Source: Streptomyces sp. RB17 (lineage in GTDB: Bacteria > Actinomycetota > Actinomycetes > Streptomycetales > Streptomycetaceae). Taken from it: 64,000 nt of DNA. Below the pieces are notes generated by a model. That model made no database searches. It worked only from the letters and a program-made list of their open reading frames with translations, and was not told where the DNA came from. The stretch spans positions 1 through 64,000 of the forward strand of contig NZ_WEGL01000007.1 in the NCBI RefSeq assembly GCF_009604455.1. Direction: 5' to 3'. Positions 1 to 10,204 of this stretch are shown piece by piece. The translations under genes and the position numbers were made by a program. Numbering within the stretch: the first letter of the stretch is position 1; the number at the start of each line of letters is the position of its first letter.

Positions 1-48
1 ACCGAAGACGGGGTATCAATATATCTGGCGTTGACTTTTGGCACGCTG

Positions 49-62
49 TTGAGTTCTCAAGG
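49..62 (-). promoter_or_regulatory. boxA antitermination site of the rRNA leader
   Basis: The minus strand reads CCTTGAGAACTCAA, the boxA-type element of actinobacterial 16S leaders. It lies between the promoters and the off-window 16S gene. Confidence 0.65.
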
Positions 63-319
63 AACGGTCGCTTCCTTCGTACTCACCCTCTCGGGCTTTC
101 CTCCGGGCGCTTCCCTTCGGTGTTTCCGACTCTATCAGATCTTTTCTCGATCCGATTTCCTCGGTGCTTTCCAGGTTTCCGCGTGTTTCTCGCGGTTTCC
201 TTTCCGGCGGTTCCGACTTTATCAGAAGTTCTTGGCCGGTCTGACCGGCCGCTCATTTCTGAGTAATCGGGAGATGCTTCTGCGAAGATGCCGTTTCCGA
301 CTTCTCTGGAAGCTCGTAG

Positions 320-348
320 AGTCTAACCTTCGCCGATGAACTTGTCCA
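320..348 (-). promoter_or_regulatory. rrn upstream promoter, -35 TGGACA / -10 TAGACT
   Basis: On the minus strand TGGACA (343-348) and TAGACT (320-325) are separated by exactly 17 bases, a good vegetative-sigma promoter. It is the outermost of three -10-like boxes that point toward the rRNA operon. Confidence 0.6.
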
Positions 349-447
349 GTTCCAGGCAACTGTTTGAATCTACCTCCCCACGCCACCCGTGTCAACGGGT
401 CTGTGGGGCGAAGAGGAGAGTAGCAGCTCACAGGGGTGGAACGCACA

Positions 448-1455
448 TCACGCGGCGGTGGGCACCGAGGCGCTGCGGTCCGTCGCTTCGAGATCGCCGG
501 TCTCACCTGCGCGTACCGCACGGCCGCCCAGGACGTAGACGTACATCAGGAATGCCACCTCGGCCAGGACACCGATTGCGATGCGGGCCCAAGTGGGCAG
601 GCCGGACGGCGTGACGAAGCCTTCGATGGCGCCGGAGACGAAAAGGACCACGGCGAGTCCGATCGCCATGCCGACCGCTGCGCGTCCTTCCTCGGCGAGA
701 GCCGTGCGCCGGCTGCGGGGACCGGGGTCTATGAGTGTCCAGCCCAGGCGCAGTCCCGTACCGGCGGCGACGAAGACGGCGGTCAGTTCGAGGAGGCCGT
801 GCGGGAGAACCAGTCCCAGGAATGTGTCGAGTCGACCGGCGGAGGACATCAGGCCGAAGCCGACACCCAGGTTGAGCATGTTCTCGAAGAGGATCCAGAG
901 GACCGGCAGGCCCAGGAAGACGCCCAGGACCAGGCACATCGCGGCCGCCTGGGCGTTGTTCGTCCACACCTGGGCGGCGAAGGCAGCCGCGGGATGGCTG
1001 GAGTAGTAGGTCTCGTACTCGCCGCCGGGGCGGGTCAGCTCGCGCAGCTGGCTGGGCGCCGCGATCGACGCCTGTACGTCCGGGTGGGTGCCGATCCACC
1101 AGCCCAGGAGGATCGCGATGGCCGTGGAGACCAGTGCCGTGGGAACCCACCAGTGGCGTGCGCGGTAGACAGCGGCCGGGAAGCCCTGGCCGAGGAAGCG
1201 CGTGACGTCACGCCATGAGGCACGGCGGGTGCCGGTGACGGCGCTACGCGCGCGTGCCACCAGTTGGCTGAGCCGTCCTGTCAGCTGGGGATCTGGGGCG
1301 CTGGACTGGATGAGGGACAGGTGGGTGGCGGTGCGCTGATATAGGGCGACGAGTTCGTCGGCCTCGGCGCCGGTGAGGCGGCGTCGACGGCGGAGCAGGG
1401 CGTCGAGGCGGTCCCATTCGGCTCGGTGTACGGAGACGAAGACGTCCAGGTCCAT
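448..1455 (-). CDS. SpoIIM/DUF95-family integral membrane protein
   Basis: 335-residue membrane protein of the stage II sporulation protein M family. The first ~95 residues are a charged, helical cytoplasmic segment. Hydrophobic spans follow near residues 103-125, 155-190, 215-245 and 255-305. The family motif PHGLLEL sits in the third hydrophobic block. In Bacillus SpoIIM acts in engulfment; actinobacteria lack that process, so the family name is not a function here. The gene is divergent from an RDD-family membrane protein with 144 bases between the two starts, a common streptomycete pairing. The ATG with the reading MDLDVFVSVHR is the natural start. Confidence 0.85.
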   Translation of the reverse strand: MDLDVFVSVHRAEWDRLDALLRRRRRLTGAEADELVALYQRTATHLSLIQSSAPDPQLTGRLSQLVARARSAVTGTRRASWRDVTRFLGQGFPAAVYRARHWWVPTALVSTAIAILLGWWIGTHPDVQASIAAPSQLRELTRPGGEYETYYSSHPAAAFAAQVWTNNAQAAAMCLVLGVFLGLPVLWILFENMLNLGVGFGLMSSAGRLDTFLGLVLPHGLLELTAVFVAAGTGLRLGWTLIDPGPRSRRTALAEEGRAAVGMAIGLAVVLFVSGAIEGFVTPSGLPTWARIAIGVLAEVAFLMYVYVLGGRAVRAGETGDLEATDRSASVPTAA

Positions 1456-1599
1456 CGGGTCTGCCTGCTCCTCGGCTGGTCGTCGACTGCTCGTCGTGGG
1501 TGCTCTCGATCGCGGTCAGATAGTCGCACTGGAGCGCGATGTGCCCACAGCTTGGCAGACTTGCGCTTCCGGGGGCAGATCAGGGGAAGGACGGCGGGC

Positions 1600-2508
1600 G
1601 TGAGTGAGCTGGTGACGGGCGAGGCGGTGGCGCTCGAACTGCGGCCGGCAAGGCTGCCGAGCAGGGCGCTGGCCGTGTTGCTCGATCTCGTGGTGGCCGT
1701 GGTCGCGTATGTCGTCGTCACCATCGCGGTGGTGGTGTCGACCGCCTCGCTGGACGAGGCCGCGCAGGTGGCGTTGTCGATCGCGACGTTTCTGCTGGTG
1801 CTGGTCGGCGGGCCGATCGCGGTGGAGACGCTCAGCCACGGGCGTTCGCTGGGCAAGCTGGCCTTCGGGCTCCGCGTCGTGCGGGACGACGGCGGGCCGA
1901 TCCGGTTCCGGCACGCGCTCGTGCGGGGCGCGATCGGTGTGGTCGAGATCCTGCTGACGTTCGGCGTGATCGCCTGCATCGCCTCGCTGGTGTCGGCGCG
2001 GGGCCGACGGCTCGGTGACGTGTTCGCGGGCACCCTGGTCGTACGTGAGCGGATACCGGTCGGCCGGGCCGGCCTTGTTCCGCCGCCGCCTCCGTGGCTT
2101 GCGGGGCGGTTCGCCGAACTGGACCTGTCGGCGGTGCCGGACGGGCTGTGGCTCGCGGTTCGGCAGTACCTGACCCGGATCGGGCAGCTCGATCCGCAGG
2201 TCTCGGCGGCGATGGCCCAGCGGCTCGCGGCCGACCTCGCGGCGCGGACGGGGGCTTCCGTGCCGCAGGATCTGCCGGCGGGCGCCTTCCTGGCGGCTGT
2301 GGTGCACGAGCGGCAGTCGCGGGAGGCCCGGCAGGCGTTCGGAGCCGCTGGAATCGCCCCGCAGGTGGCCGTGCCTCCCGCACCAGCCGCTCATCAGCCA
2401 CCCGCTCACGCTCGGCCGCCGCAGGATCCGCCGCCCCCGTCGGCCGTGCCTCCGCGGGACGAGTCCCCTGCGGACCGCCCGGCCACCGGTTTCGCACCGC
2501 CGGCGTAG
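1600..2508 (+). CDS. RDD-family membrane protein
   Basis: 302 residues from the GTG at 1600, chosen because a GGGGAAGGA-type ribosome site lies just upstream; the frame is open further upstream. The RDD signature is visible: an Arg/Asp-containing first helix near residues 20-50 (ALAVLLDLVVAVVAYVVV), the loop GRSLGKLAFGLRVVRDDGG, and the closing RLGDVFAGTLVV. Three membrane spans occupy the N-terminal half. The C-terminal ~120 residues are soluble and end in a Pro-rich tail. RDD proteins are poorly characterised membrane proteins; some have proposed transport roles. No substrate can be read from the sequence. Confidence 0.85.
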   Translation: MSELVTGEAVALELRPARLPSRALAVLLDLVVAVVAYVVVTIAVVVSTASLDEAAQVALSIATFLLVLVGGPIAVETLSHGRSLGKLAFGLRVVRDDGGPIRFRHALVRGAIGVVEILLTFGVIACIASLVSARGRRLGDVFAGTLVVRERIPVGRAGLVPPPPPWLAGRFAELDLSAVPDGLWLAVRQYLTRIGQLDPQVSAAMAQRLAADLAARTGASVPQDLPAGAFLAAVVHERQSREARQAFGAAGIAPQVAVPPAPAAHQPPAHARPPQDPPPPSAVPPRDESPADRPATGFAPPA

Positions 2509-2618
2509 AACGGGTCCGCTCGGTCCCCCCTTCCCGCCCCTATCTGGGATCCTGCCGCCCCTCTTCCGAACCACTTTCGACGCCTTCCGACGGTCCCGGC
2601 AACTTCTCCGGTCGGCGG

Positions 2619-3233
2619 TCAGTCGAACCTCGACGGCGGTGACTGGAGGTCCTCCAGCTCGATTCCGGGTGCGGCCAGGACGACGTCCCCGGCGATGTGA
2701 ACGGTGTGCCGCTCACCGGTGTCCAGGGTTGTGACCTGGTATTCGTCCACGGTCAGGGGGCCGTTGTCAGTGGCGTGTGTTTCGCTGTTCACCAGAGCCC
2801 AGGACTGGTCCACGGTGCGGGGGGCGAGGACCGGGTCCGTGAAGGCGACCAGGCGTACGCGGGTCGTGTCGGACGAGGGGGTGAGGCGCAGGAGACGGGC
2901 GGTGGCGACGAGGAACGCGGGGGACGTGCCAGTGAAGGCGTGAGCGCGCACATTGCCTTCGGTGGCATGGCTTCCGGTGGGGTCGGTGCGGACCCAGGTC
3001 ACGCCGTCGAGGGCGGCGCCGCGCACCTGCCACTCCCCCGCGTGGAGTTCGAGGCGGATGGGGCGGCCGAGGTCGTCCAGGGCGAGGTCGACCGAGCCGC
3101 GGTGGTCGCCGGCGGGGCTGGTCAGCCGGGAGACATAGCGCCAGCCGGAGGGGCCGGGGGCGCACTGGAAGTGTTCTTCGCCGAGGGGGGTGTGATCGTG
3201 CGGATCGTGGAGCGAATAACGGCCGCGGGGCAT
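2619..3233 (-). CDS. conserved hypothetical protein
   Basis: 204 residues from the ATG at 3233 (MPRGRYSLHDPHDH). No signal peptide, membrane span or catalytic motif is visible. The protein alternates charged and beta-type stretches and repeatedly pairs Asp/Arg/Thr, suggesting a soluble beta-rich fold. It lies downstream of ahcY on the same strand, but a strong hairpin at 3335-3369 separates them, so it is probably not strictly cotranscribed. It converges on the RDD gene. Codon bias matches its neighbours, which supports it as real. Function unknown. Confidence 0.7.
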   Translation of the reverse strand: MPRGRYSLHDPHDHTPLGEEHFQCAPGPSGWRYVSRLTSPAGDHRGSVDLALDDLGRPIRLELHAGEWQVRGAALDGVTWVRTDPTGSHATEGNVRAHAFTGTSPAFLVATARLLRLTPSSDTTRVRLVAFTDPVLAPRTVDQSWALVNSETHATDNGPLTVDEYQVTTLDTGERHTVHIAGDVVLAAPGIELEDLQSPPSRFD

Positions 3234-3334
3234 GGGGGTCCTGGGTCTTCGACGGGCTGACGGTCCGGCCGGGCTGTCGGTTCCTCCGGTGCTGTCCGGT
3301 CCTCCGGTGCTGTCCGGGCGCGACCGGTCAAAGG

Positions 3335-3369
3335 GGCAGGCCCCCGGCACGGGGGTGCGGGGGCCTGCC
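3335..3369 (-). terminator. terminator-like hairpin after ahcY
   Basis: GGCAGGCCCCC at 3335-3345 pairs with GGGGGCCTGCC at 3359-3369, and GCAC/GTGC pair inside with a GGGG loop. It lies 85 bases past the ahcY stop codon. Confidence 0.75.
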
Positions 3370-3454
3370 TCGGGGGACCTGCTGTCGGGGAGCGCGGTGG
3401 TGCACCGGTGCGTTCCCCGACGGGCGGGACTACGGAATGGCCGGCATCGCCGAC

Positions 3455-4912
<1,458 letters not shown>

Positions 4913-5400
4913 TGCGAGCTGCTCCTCGGTGTCGGGGCGAGGTGGGTACGGCTGGTCTGCGCGGCGGCGGACACACGGGTGCCCGAGATGAGGACACTGG
5001 CATGCCCACGTACGCGCAGCGCAGTCCGTCGGAGGCCCTCTCTCCCTCGGTCGGTCCGCGGGGACCGCCCGACCGCCATCAGCAGCGACGTCTGGCTCCG
5101 TCCCAAGCTACACCGGACGGCCCGGTCGGCCCCAGTCCGCCTCCGCATGGCTCGAACCGGTGAGGTCGGGTGAGCGGAGGGAGCTGAGGGGGCGGGGAGC
5201 GGGGATGGGGGCCGGGGTCCCTGCTCTGGCCTGGCCTGAGGTTCGGGGAGCAGCAGCCTTGGGTTCGGTTGTCTTCGGTTCGGATCCCAGTCCCCGTCGC
5301 CCGCCCGGATCAGCAACAGAGCGGCCCCCGCCGCACAGCTCGTTCACCAGGTGCCGCTATTCTCCGCGCCCTTGGATGGGCCGCTTGGGGAGGACGGGAC
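4913..5400. other. 488-base divergent intergenic region between ahcY and the signal peptidase
   Basis: No supported gene. On the ahcY side an imperfect inverted repeat near 5046-5073 (GGTCGGTCC / GGACCGCCCGACC) could form a leader hairpin. No recognisable riboswitch core or strong -35/-10 pair was found. Confidence 0.5.
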
Positions 5401-6093
5401 ATGGTGGGCAGAAGGCGGGGGCGCGGGCTGGGGATGTCCGCGGTTGTGGTGGGGGTGCTGGGGCTGGTGCTGGCCGTCGGGGCCTTTGGCTGGCTGCGGA
5501 GTTCGTACGGGGTTTCCACCGTGGGCGGCGACAGTATGAGGCCGACGTACGGGAAGGGGGACCGGGTCGTCTGGGAGCGTGTCGATGGGAGTCAGGTGCG
5601 GCGCGGTGACGTCGTGGTGTTCACCCCGCCGGAGTCCTACGGGTTCGACGCGCCCCTGATGAAGCGGGTCGTCGGCGTGGGTGGGGACCGGGTGCGGTGC
5701 TGCACGCTCGTGGGGTCGCGGGAGCGGGTGACCGTGAACGGGGAGCCGATCGAGGAGCCGTATGTGTACGGCGGCGACCCCGACGGAGTGCACCAGCCGT
5801 ACGACGTGAAGGTCCCGGCGGGGCGGCTGTTTCTTCTCGGCGACCATCGCGCGAACTCCTTGGACTCGCGTTTCCACCTGGACGAGCAGGGCGGGACGGT
5901 GTCCGCGGACGCGGTGCTGGGCCGGGTGACGGATGACCGCGCGGTCCCTGCCCTGCTCGTGGCGGCCCTGCTGCTCGGCGGCGTGCTGCTGCTCACCGGC
6001 GTCGGCCTGGGCATCGGTTTCCTCGCCGTACGGCGGCGGAGGGCACCGGAGATGCCGCAGATGCCCTGGCCGGTGCAGCCGGGCGGGAGCTGA
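5401..6093 (+). CDS. lepB: type I signal peptidase
   Basis: 230 residues from the ATG at 5401 (GGGGAGGA just upstream). It cleaves signal peptides from exported proteins at the outer face of the membrane. An N-terminal membrane helix spans ~10-32. The catalytic serine is Ser45 in GGDSMRPTY, the general-base lysine Lys88 in LMKRVVGVGGD, and the conserved box E reads LLGDHRANSLDSR. Unlike the shortest family members it has a second hydrophobic helix near the C-terminus (~190-215) followed by an Arg cluster, as in several streptomycete Sip proteins. It is a lone gene here; its stop codon lies in the first copy of a 44-bp tandem repeat. Confidence 0.93.
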   Translation: MVGRRRGRGLGMSAVVVGVLGLVLAVGAFGWLRSSYGVSTVGGDSMRPTYGKGDRVVWERVDGSQVRRGDVVVFTPPESYGFDAPLMKRVVGVGGDRVRCCTLVGSRERVTVNGEPIEEPYVYGGDPDGVHQPYDVKVPAGRLFLLGDHRANSLDSRFHLDEQGGTVSADAVLGRVTDDRAVPALLVAALLLGGVLLLTGVGLGIGFLAVRRRRAPEMPQMPWPVQPGGS

Positions 6094-6260
6094 GGTCCCG
6101 CCCCGGTGACCGACTGCGTGCCAGTTCCGGCCGCTGAGGTCCCGCCCCGGTGACCGACGGGATGCCGGCTCCCGCCGCCGAGCTCCGCCTCGGTGACCGA
6201 CCGCACGCCGCTTCAGACCCCCGAGGCCCCGCCTCAGTGACAAGCGGCGGGCCGCCTCAG
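6091..6260. repeat. 44-bp imperfect tandem repeat, about four copies
   Basis: Units begin at 6091, 6135, 6179 and 6222 with the core GAGGTCCCGCCCCGGTGACC, diverging to the right (periods 44, 44, 43). The array fills the whole gap between two convergent genes. It supplies the stop codon of the signal peptidase and runs into the last codons of the CDF transporter. Confidence 0.8.
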
Positions 6261-7237
6261 TGGCCGGTGGCGTGTGGGTTCGGGCCGCCGGGGGTGGCCT
6301 CCGGGTCGGGGCCCTTGGCGGCCTCGGCCTCGCTGTAGATGTCAGGTTCGAGGTAGATGACGCGGGCGATGGGGACGGCGGCGCGGATGCGGGCCTCGGC
6401 GGCGTCGATGGCGTTCGCGACCTCGGCGGCCGTGTCGTCGTGCTGGACGGCGATCTTGGCGGCGACCAGCAGCTCCTCGGGGCCGAGGTGGAGCGTGCGC
6501 ATGTGGATGACGCCGGTGACCGTCCGGCCGTCGACCGTCGCCTCCTCGATCTTCTTGATCACGTCCAGGCCCGCGGCCTCGCCGAGCAGCAGCGACTTGG
6601 TCTCGGCGGCCAGGACCAGGGCGATGCAGACGAGCAGGACACCGATGCAGATCGTGCCGATGCCGTCCCAGACGCCGTCGCCGGTGAGGACCGCGAGACC
6701 GACGCCGAACAGGGCGAGGACCAGGCCGATGAGCGCGCCGAAGTCCTCCAGCAGGACCACCGGCAGCTCGGGGGCCTTGGCGCGGCGGATGAACTGGGCC
6801 CAGGACAGGCTGCCGCGCAGCTCGCTGGACTCCTTGATGGCCGTGCGGAAGGAGAAGCCCTCGGCGACGACCGCGAAGACCAGGACACCCACCGGCCAGT
6901 ACCAGTTCTCCAGTTCGTGCGGGTGGCTGATCTTCTCGTAGCCCTCGTAGATGGCGAACATGCCGCCGACGGAGAACAGGATGATCGAGACCAGGAAGGC
7001 GTAGATGAAGCGCTCGCGGCCGTAGCCGAAGGGGTGCTGCGGGGTCGCCTCGCGCTGGGCCTTCTTGCCGCCGATGAGCAACAGGAACTGGTTGCCGGAG
7101 TCGGCGAGCGAGTGGACGCCCTCGGCGAGCATCGAGGAAGAGCCGCTGAAGGCGAACGCCACGAACTTGGATGCCGCGATCGCGAGGTTGGCGCCGAGTG
7201 CCGCCACGATCGCCTTCGTACCGCCTGACGCGCTCAT
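6257..7237 (-). CDS. cation diffusion facilitator (CDF) metal transporter
   Basis: 326 residues from the ATG at 7237. CDF proteins export divalent metals such as Zn2+ in exchange for protons. The TM2 motif is GVHSLADSGNQ; the corresponding TM5 position reads LLEDFGALIG, with a Glu-Asp pair rather than the usual HxxxD. Such substitutions alter metal preference, so zinc is not assured. Hydrophobic spans cover ~15-240. The C-terminal ~90 residues form the cytoplasmic metal-sensing domain (EATVDGRTVTGVIHMRTLHLGPEELLV). It is last in the leftward sugar-phosphate gene block, 193 bases after manA. Confidence 0.9.
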   Translation of the reverse strand: MSASGGTKAIVAALGANLAIAASKFVAFAFSGSSSMLAEGVHSLADSGNQFLLLIGGKKAQREATPQHPFGYGRERFIYAFLVSIILFSVGGMFAIYEGYEKISHPHELENWYWPVGVLVFAVVAEGFSFRTAIKESSELRGSLSWAQFIRRAKAPELPVVLLEDFGALIGLVLALFGVGLAVLTGDGVWDGIGTICIGVLLVCIALVLAAETKSLLLGEAAGLDVIKKIEEATVDGRTVTGVIHMRTLHLGPEELLVAAKIAVQHDDTAAEVANAIDAAEARIRAAVPIARVIYLEPDIYSEAEAAKGPDPEATPGGPNPHATGH

Positions 7238-7430
7238 GTGTCCGCGTAGTCCCTTCGCCCTTGTCGTCGCCCTGGTGCGGCGGCCTTCGTACGCCACGTA
7301 CGGCACCTTCGTACGGCCACGCCGTCACGCGTGGCCCGGCTTTGCCCGGCCTTTGCCGGTGGGCCATTCTTGCAGCCCGGCCGGGCGCCGCCGCGTCAGG
7401 TGTCCACAACCCCGGCCATACGATCACAGG

Positions 7431-8582
7431 TCATACGATCACAGTGGCGCGGAAGATCGTGCCCGGGCCCGAGATCTCCGCCGTCTCGCCGGCCGGGACG
7501 AAGACCGACTGCCCCGGGGCCAGCTCGTGCTCGCCGGCGCGGACCGAGCCGGCCGTGCAGAGCAGGATCTGCGGGGTGTCGAGGGTGAGGTCGCGGGCGG
7601 CGCCGGCCTCGGGGAGGACGTACCGGGAGAGGCGGAACTCGTCGATCGGCGTCTCGTAGACCTCCTCGCCGGCCGGAGAGGCCTCCGGGCGCAGTACTCC
7701 CGGGTCGCCGGCCTCGAAGCGGACGATGCGCAGGAGTTCGGGGACGTCGACGTGCTTGGGGGTCAGGCCGCAGCGCAGGACGTTGTCGGAGTTCGCCATG
7801 ATCTCGACGCCGAGGCCGTTCAGGTACGCGTGCGGGATCCCGGCGCCGAGGAACAGGGCCTCGCCGGGCTGCAGGCGGACGTGGTTGAGCAGCATCGCCG
7901 CGATGACGCCGGGGTCGCCCGGGTAGTGCTGGGCGAGGCCGGCGTAGGGGGCGTAGTCGCCGCCGAGGCGGGCGCAGGCGGCAGCGGCCTCGGCGACCGT
8001 GTGCGCCATCTCCTGCGGGTCGGCGGTGAGGATCGCGGTGAGCACCTCGCGCAGGGCCGCGTCCTCGGGCTGGGCGTGCAGCAGGTCGACGTACGGCTTG
8101 AGGGAGGCGACGCCGAGCCCGTCGAGCAGGTCGGCGGCCCGGACCGGGTCGCGGAAGCCGCACAGGCCGTCGAACTCGGTGAGCGCGCAGATCAGTTCGG
8201 GCTTGTGGTTGGCGTCCTTGTAGTTGCGGTGCGGGGCGTCGACCGGGATGCCGCGGCACTCCTCGTCGGCGTAACCCTCCCTGGCCTGTTCCAGGTCGGG
8301 GTGCACCTGGAGGGAGAGGGGCGCGCCGGCGGCGAGGATCTTGAGGAGGAAGGGCAGGCGCGGGCCGAACTTCGCCACGGCCGCCTTGCCCAGCTCGGCC
8401 TCCGGGTTCGCGTCGATGACCTCGACGAGGCTTCCGCGCGCGGTGCGCGAGGGGGCTCCCGGGTGCGCGCCCATCCACATCTCCGCCTGCGGCTCACCGG
8501 TCGGCTCCACGCCGAGGAGCTGCGGGATGGCGGTGGCGGAACCCCAGGCGTAGGGGCGGATGGTGTTGTCGAGGCGGTCCAT
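7431..8582 (-). CDS. manA: mannose-6-phosphate isomerase, class I
   Basis: 383 residues. Interconverts fructose-6-phosphate and mannose-6-phosphate, the entry to GDP-mannose. Class I hallmarks: N-terminal RLDNTIRPYAWGS, the zinc-binding QVHPD near residue 96, YKDANHKPE near 140, and the second half AGIPHAYLNGLGVEIMANSDN carrying another zinc histidine. The C-terminus is a small cupin-like lobe. It sits directly downstream of the SIS-domain gene, with manB further upstream on the same strand, so a manB, (Trm112), SIS, manA unit supplying mannose precursors is implied. Confidence 0.95.
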   Translation of the reverse strand: MDRLDNTIRPYAWGSATAIPQLLGVEPTGEPQAEMWMGAHPGAPSRTARGSLVEVIDANPEAELGKAAVAKFGPRLPFLLKILAAGAPLSLQVHPDLEQAREGYADEECRGIPVDAPHRNYKDANHKPELICALTEFDGLCGFRDPVRAADLLDGLGVASLKPYVDLLHAQPEDAALREVLTAILTADPQEMAHTVAEAAAACARLGGDYAPYAGLAQHYPGDPGVIAAMLLNHVRLQPGEALFLGAGIPHAYLNGLGVEIMANSDNVLRCGLTPKHVDVPELLRIVRFEAGDPGVLRPEASPAGEEVYETPIDEFRLSRYVLPEAGAARDLTLDTPQILLCTAGSVRAGEHELAPGQSVFVPAGETAEISGPGTIFRATVIV

Positions 8583-8704
8583 GTGTCTTCTCTGTCTCCG
8601 AACGTACGGCTGCCCCAGCCGACCACGGTGCTGGTGCTGGTGCTGGTACCGGTCCTGGTTGCCTTGCTGATGGTGGGCGCGGGTGTTTCCGGCCCGTAGC
8701 CAGA

Positions 8705-9832
8705 TCAGGCCCTCGAAGCGAGCGCCAGGTAAACGGCGGCGAAATCCGTGACGGCGATCAGTTCAGCGAGCGACTCCAGTTCGCCGCCTTCTTCCGGTTC
8801 GAGTTCGCTGATCGGTGTGTCGTGGCTGAGGGCCAGGTCACGGGCGGTGGGGGCGGCGGTCAGGCCACCGAGCGGGCGGTCGCGGAGCAGCACCACGCGC
8901 GCGTGGAGGGCGGGCGGCTCCTCGACGCGGTCGCGGAAGAAGTCGTCCGGGTCGGCGCTGGCGGCCAGCGGGCCGGCCAGCAGGGCGCTGTGCGCGGAGA
9001 GCGCCTCGGGGAGTTCGGCGACGAGCGCGGGGCGGCCGGCGAGTTCGGCGAGGGCGGCGGCGAACCGGTGGCCCGCGGGGCCCGCCGAGCGCCCTTCCGT
9101 CCACACCACGGGCAGTGCGTCGGCGAGTTCGGCGGCGAGGGTCTTGGCCGGGTTGCTGTACGTCGCGATGGCGGGGCCGCAGCGCTCGGCGATGTGGTCC
9201 AGGCGGTCGGCGACCTTCTCCAGGGCGTCCGGCGGGGCGCTGATCAGCCCGATCCGGTCCAGCACTGCCAGCAGCGGGGTGAGCAGCGCCCAGAAGACAC
9301 CCGGGGAGGACGCGGCGAGCGGTTCCTCCTGGTCGTACGGCGCCGTCGCCATCGGTACGAACAGGCCGTGGGCGCCGGCGACCGCCTCCGCGAGCGGGGT
9401 GCTGGGCGGTGCCACGGCCACGACCGAGACACCGCGGCGGTAGGCCTGGTCGGTGAGGAGCGACAGGCTCGGTTCGGTGCCGTCCGGGGTCGCGATCAGC
9501 AGCAGGTCCACGGAGCCGGCCCAGCCGGGGAGCTCCCAGCGCAGGGCACCCGCGGCCGGGGCCACGCCGGTCGGGGCGAGTCGCACCACGGGGCTGCCGA
9601 CGCCGGCCAGGGTGCCGAGGAGGTCGGCGGTGTGGGTGGCGGCGGCGCCGGGGCCGGCGATGAGGACGGCGCGGGGGCGGCCGTCGGGCTTGAGGTCGCC
9701 GACGCCGGCCTCGGCGGCGTGCCGGGCGGCGGTGCGGACGCGGGCGCCGGCCTCGGCGGCACCGCGCAGGAGGCCTCGGCGGTCGGCCTCGGCGAGGCCC
9801 TCCGGGGTGTCGAGCAGCGATTCGTCCAGCAT
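8705..9832 (-). CDS. SIS-domain protein (phosphosugar isomerase-like)
   Basis: 375 residues with two sugar-isomerase (SIS) lobes: the first near 55-160 (AVLIAGPGAAATHTADLL, then a DLLLIATPDGTEPS stretch) and the second near 225-345. It belongs to the family often annotated as bifunctional phosphoglucose/phosphomannose isomerase-like in actinobacteria. The catalytic activity of this branch is uncertain, since the canonical SIS Ser/Thr phosphate loop of lobe one is replaced by a Gly/Ala-rich loop (GPGAAATH). It always sits between manA and manB in related genomes, pointing to mannose metabolism or a regulatory or scaffold role. Confidence 0.8.
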   Translation of the reverse strand: MLDESLLDTPEGLAEADRRGLLRGAAEAGARVRTAARHAAEAGVGDLKPDGRPRAVLIAGPGAAATHTADLLGTLAGVGSPVVRLAPTGVAPAAGALRWELPGWAGSVDLLLIATPDGTEPSLSLLTDQAYRRGVSVVAVAPPSTPLAEAVAGAHGLFVPMATAPYDQEEPLAASSPGVFWALLTPLLAVLDRIGLISAPPDALEKVADRLDHIAERCGPAIATYSNPAKTLAAELADALPVVWTEGRSAGPAGHRFAAALAELAGRPALVAELPEALSAHSALLAGPLAASADPDDFFRDRVEEPPALHARVVLLRDRPLGGLTAAPTARDLALSHDTPISELEPEEGGELESLAELIAVTDFAAVYLALASRA

Positions 9833-9892
9833 GGGCGGTTGGCTCCGATCGCCGGGGTCCTGTGCGGGTGGTCTACGACGTGAAGGGCGTCG

Positions 9893-10063
9893 TCACTCGG
9901 GGCGGCGGGCCTCGTCCACGAGGAGGACCGGGATGCCGTCGCGGACGGGGTAGGCGAGGCCGCAGTCCTGGCCTGTGCAGATCAGCTCGGTGTCCTGCTC
10001 CTTGAGGGGGGCGTGGCAGGCCGGGCAGGCGAGGATCTCCAGGAGGCCGGCTTCGAGCGGCAT
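9893..10063 (-). CDS. Trm112-family small zinc protein
   Basis: 56 residues, ATG at 10063. Four cysteines (C13, C16, C29, C34) in LACPACHAPL and ICTGQDCGLAYPV build a zinc ribbon. The C-terminal PVRDGIPVLLVDEA is the Trm112 signature. In eukaryotes Trm112 activates methyltransferases; in actinobacteria the role is unproven. It lies between manB and the SIS gene, 60 bases from the latter, suggesting a shared transcript. Confidence 0.9.
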   Translation of the reverse strand: MPLEAGLLEILACPACHAPLKEQDTELICTGQDCGLAYPVRDGIPVLLVDEARRPE

Positions 10064-10154
10064 GGGGTGTCCCTTCGAGGGCGGATGTCTGTCTGTGGAT
10101 GTGCCTGGTCAGCGTACCGCTGGTGGACGGGCTGAGCCGGGCTGTCGGTACCGT

Positions 10155-10175
10155 CCAGGGGGCGGTGCCCCCTGG
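10155..10175 (-). terminator. short perfect hairpin between manB and the Trm112 gene
   Basis: CCAGGGGGC (10155-10163) and GCCCCCTGG (10167-10175) form a 9-bp perfect stem with a 3-base loop, 30 bases past the manB stop codon. No T-run follows, so it may only attenuate. Confidence 0.5.
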
Positions 10176-10204
10176 ATCCCCGTTCGCCCGGCCGGCCGGG
10201 CGCT

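Larger units (their letters stand above)
1..447 (-). promoter_or_regulatory. rRNA operon leader and promoter region (16S gene lies off the left end)
   Basis: No protein gene here. Read on the minus strand, the stretch around 20-62 matches the conserved Streptomyces 16S leader as I remember it, including the antitermination boxA core TTGAGAACTC (complement at 50-59). The 16S gene itself should begin some 200 bases beyond the left edge. Upstream of boxA are repeated minus-strand blocks of the form TAGAGT/TAAAGT followed by CGGAAAC (129-134 and 216-221), typical of the multiple promoters of Streptomyces rrn operons. The identity of the operon is recalled, not searched. Confidence 0.8.

Noticed and set aside
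1..339. 102-codon plus-strand frame at the left end
   Set aside because: Phe/Ser/Arg-rich translation of the rRNA leader and promoters; the conserved non-coding signals explain the sequence.
4913..5110. S-adenosylhomocysteine riboswitch in the ahcY leader
   Set aside because: I looked for the conserved GAGCGCUGC-type core and its pairing partner on the minus strand; only a loose GC-rich hairpin is present. A covariance-model scan would be decisive.
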